The position numbers were made by a program, and so were the translations under genes. 14,600 nt of DNA from an uncultured Burkholderiales bacterium (GTDB lineage: Bacteria; Pseudomonadota; Gammaproteobacteria; Burkholderiales; Thiobacillaceae): positions 1 to 14,600 of the forward strand of contig CALAMX010000093.1 in assembly GCA_937925755.1 (NCBI GenBank). Reading direction: 5' to 3'. The notes beneath the pieces were generated by a model. That model was given only the letters and a program-made list of their open reading frames with translations. It searched no databases and was not told the origin of the DNA. How positions within the stretch are numbered: the stretch's first letter is position 1; each line of letters starts with the position of its first letter. This document shows, in pieces, positions 12,544 to 14,600 of the stretch.

Positions 12544-14592
12544 TCAGGGTGTGCCAGGCTTCTGCCCCAGCAGGCGCAGCAAGCCATCCTCATTGAGGAG
12601 CGGGATCTGGAGTTCCCGTGCGCGATCGTATTTGCTGCCCGGGTTGTCTCCGACGACGACATAGTCGGTCTTTTTCGAGACGCTGCCGCTGACCTTGCCG
12701 CCGGCCGCCTCGATCATTTCCTTGGCCTGTTCGCGGCTTAAGTGGGGTAAGGTGCCGGTCAGCACGAAGGTCTTGCCGCTGAGCGGACCCGGCGTCGGCC
12801 TACTGCTGGCGGCCTCACGCCAGTGAATGCCGGCCGCTCGCAGGGCCTCGATCACTTGCCGGTTGTGTGGCTCGTCCAGAAAGTCGCGGATGGAACGGGC
12901 CACGACCGGACCCACCTCGGGCACCTGCTGCAAGGCCTCGACATCGGCAGCGAGCAGGGCATCGAGGCTGCCGAAGTGTTGGGCCAGGTCACGGGCCGTG
13001 GCCTCGCCGACGTTGGGGATACCCAGGGCGTAGATGAAGCGCGCGAGCGTAGTCTCGCGGCTCTTGTCGATGGCGGCAAGCAGGTTGCGGGCGGACTTTT
13101 CGGCCATGCGGTCCAGTCCGGCGAGGGTGGGCAGATCCAGGCGGTAGAGGTCGGCGGGGGTCGCGACGAGACCGCGATCGACCAATTGGTCTACCAGCTT
13201 CTCACCCAGCCCTTCGATGTCCATCGCCCGGCGGCTGGCGAAATGCAAAAGGGCCTGCTTGCGCTGCGCCGGGCAGTACAGGCCTCCCGTGCAGCGTGTC
13301 ACCGCCTCGCCCGGCTCGCGCACCACCTTGGAGCCGCACACGGGGCAGACCGGGTAGTGTTGTAGGATATCGAAGCGAGGCGGTGGGGGCGAGGGCCGGC
13401 GTTCCAGCATCACGCCGACGATCTCCGGGATGACATCACCGGCGCGGTGCACGATGACGCTGTCACCCACGCGCACGTCCTTGCGGTCGATCTCGTCCTG
13501 GTTGTGCAAAGTGGCGTTGGACACCGTCACGCCACCGACGAAGACCGGCTTGAGCCGCGCTACCGGGGTGAGCGCGCCGGTGCGGCCGACATTGACCTCG
13601 ATCGCCTCGACCACGGTCACCGCCTCCTCGGCTGGATACTTGTGGGCGATGGCGAATCGGGGGGCACGCGCGACGAAGCCCAGCCGTTCCTGGTCGGTGA
13701 GATCGTTGACCTTGTAGACTGCACCGTCGATCTCGTAGGGTAGGTCGTGACGGCGCGCGCCGAGCGCACGGTAGTAGCTGAGCAGCCCGTCCACACCTTT
13801 GACCACTCGCCGTTCGGTCGCCACGGGAAAACGCAGGCGCGAGAGCCACTCCATCACACCCGCGTGAGTGGGGGGGAGCGAAGCCCCCTCTACCCGGCCG
13901 ATGCCGTAGGCGAAGAAGGTGAGCCGCCGTCGGGCAGTGATGCTTGGGTCGAGCTGGCGCAGGCTGCCGGCCGCGGCGTTGCGCGGGTTGGCGAAGACCT
14001 TGCCGCCACTGGCGCGCGCCTCCGCGTTGAGCCTCTGGAAATCACGCTTGAGCATCAGCACCTCGCCGCGCACCTCCAGCCAGGCGGGTGCCTCGTCCTC
14101 GGGCAGACGCAGGGGGATGCTGCGTACGGTGCGCAGGTTGGCCGTCACGTCCTCGCCGGCATAGCCATCGCCGCGCGTGGCTCCCTGCACTAGCTGGCCA
14201 CGTTCATAGTGCAGGGCGACGGCCAGACCGTCGAACTTCGGCTCCGCCGCATACTCGATGATGGCATCCAGCCGCCCCAGGCCCTCGCGCACGCGCCGGT
14301 CGAAGGCGATGACATCCTCGTCGGTGAAGGCGTTGTTGAGCGAGAGCATGGGCAGCCGATGCTGCACCTCGCGGAATTCCTTGGCCGGCGGTGCCCCCAC
14401 CCGTTGCGAGGGCGAATCGGGGGTGACCAGGTCCGGCCAGGCGGCCTCCAGGGCCAGCAGCTCCTGCATCAAACGGTCGAATTCCGCATCCGGGATGACC
14501 GGGTCGTCGAGGACGTAATAGCGGTAGTTGTGGTATTCGATCTCGGCACGCAACGCCTTCAGACGTTCCTCGGCCTGGGCACGGGTGAGCAT
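12544..14592 (-). CDS. ligA: NAD-dependent DNA ligase LigA
   Basis: LigA seals nicks in DNA during replication and repair using NAD. The 682-residue protein is full length. Domains in order: Ia NAD-binding region (YHNYRYYVLDDPVIPDAEFD, about 20-39), adenylation domain with the active Lys119 in AEPKFDGLAV, RGDGYAGEDVTAN, RGEVLM and FANPRNAAAGSLRQLD, then the OB fold, a four-cysteine zinc finger (CPVCGSK...RCTGGLYC), tandem helix-hairpin-helix motifs (IPNVGEATARDLA, VPEVGPVVARSI) and a C-terminal BRCT domain (GKTFVLTGTLPHLSREQAKE onward). The start is the ATG 8 bases from the right edge, so its ribosome binding site is outside the window. Confidence 0.97.
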   Translation of the reverse strand: MLTRAQAEERLKALRAEIEYHNYRYYVLDDPVIPDAEFDRLMQELLALEAAWPDLVTPDSPSQRVGAPPAKEFREVQHRLPMLSLNNAFTDEDVIAFDRRVREGLGRLDAIIEYAAEPKFDGLAVALHYERGQLVQGATRGDGYAGEDVTANLRTVRSIPLRLPEDEAPAWLEVRGEVLMLKRDFQRLNAEARASGGKVFANPRNAAAGSLRQLDPSITARRRLTFFAYGIGRVEGASLPPTHAGVMEWLSRLRFPVATERRVVKGVDGLLSYYRALGARRHDLPYEIDGAVYKVNDLTDQERLGFVARAPRFAIAHKYPAEEAVTVVEAIEVNVGRTGALTPVARLKPVFVGGVTVSNATLHNQDEIDRKDVRVGDSVIVHRAGDVIPEIVGVMLERRPSPPPPRFDILQHYPVCPVCGSKVVREPGEAVTRCTGGLYCPAQRKQALLHFASRRAMDIEGLGEKLVDQLVDRGLVATPADLYRLDLPTLAGLDRMAEKSARNLLAAIDKSRETTLARFIYALGIPNVGEATARDLAQHFGSLDALLAADVEALQQVPEVGPVVARSIRDFLDEPHNRQVIEALRAAGIHWREAASSRPTPGPLSGKTFVLTGTLPHLSREQAKEMIEAAGGKVSGSVSKKTDYVVVGDNPGSKYDRARELQIPLLNEDGLLRLLGQKPGTP

Positions 14593-14600
14593 GACGCTAG

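Noticed and set aside
12189..12662. Minus-strand 157-codon frame in the galU-ligA gap
   Set aside because: It overlaps the ligA end in another frame, lacks a ribosome binding site and has a Ser/Arg/Ala-rich shadow composition.

Overview
The window looks like chromosomal DNA of a sulfur-oxidising, GC-rich proteobacterium, most likely gamma- or betaproteobacterial. The reason is a dsrA-dsrB-dsrE-dsrF gene order on the minus strand. dsrEF directly after dsrAB is a mark of the oxidative (reverse) dissimilatory sulfite reductase pathway, which releases sulfite from stored sulfur. No rRNA, tRNA, insertion sequence or CRISPR array was seen.

Region 1 (1-3000, minus strand): the start of the dsr operon, with dsrA, dsrB, dsrE and the first codons of dsrF running off the left edge. 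Stem-loops sit in both the dsrA-dsrB and dsrB-dsrE spacers. Region 2 (3001-3263): a divergent control region holding three copies of an ATCGGGTAG half-site, arranged as two overlapping inverted repeats, plus a second inverted repeat. Region 3 (3264-7020, plus strand): a compact operon read away from dsrA. It encodes a 77-residue protein of unknown function, a Cas6/Cmx6-like putative RNA-binding or RNA-cleaving protein, a DsrC/TusE-family protein with no cysteine at all (RspA-like), a two-domain SseA-type sulfurtransferase, a 207-residue helical protein of unknown function and a TauD-like Fe(II)/2-oxoglutarate dioxygenase.

Region 4 (7233-9802, minus strand): lapG-lapD, a periplasmic protease and its inner-membrane c-di-GMP receptor, which control release of a surface adhesin and hence biofilm formation. 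Region 5 (9979-12014): a small acidic cysteine-containing protein with its own promoter (minus), a stand-alone NAD(P)H-hydrate dehydratase nnrD (plus), and galU (minus), whose 3' end overlaps that of nnrD. Region 6 (12015-12543): a 529-base stretch with no convincing gene, then ligA (minus), complete and reaching almost to the right edge.

The most interesting part is region 3 with region 2. A Cas6-type protein without CRISPR and a redox-dead DsrC paralogue are co-transcribed and placed head-to-head with dsrAB, next to palindromes and intercistronic hairpins that could be DNA or RNA targets. My hypothesis is a regulatory or RNA-processing module for the dsr genes. The gene identities come from recognised motifs; the system-level link is inference.
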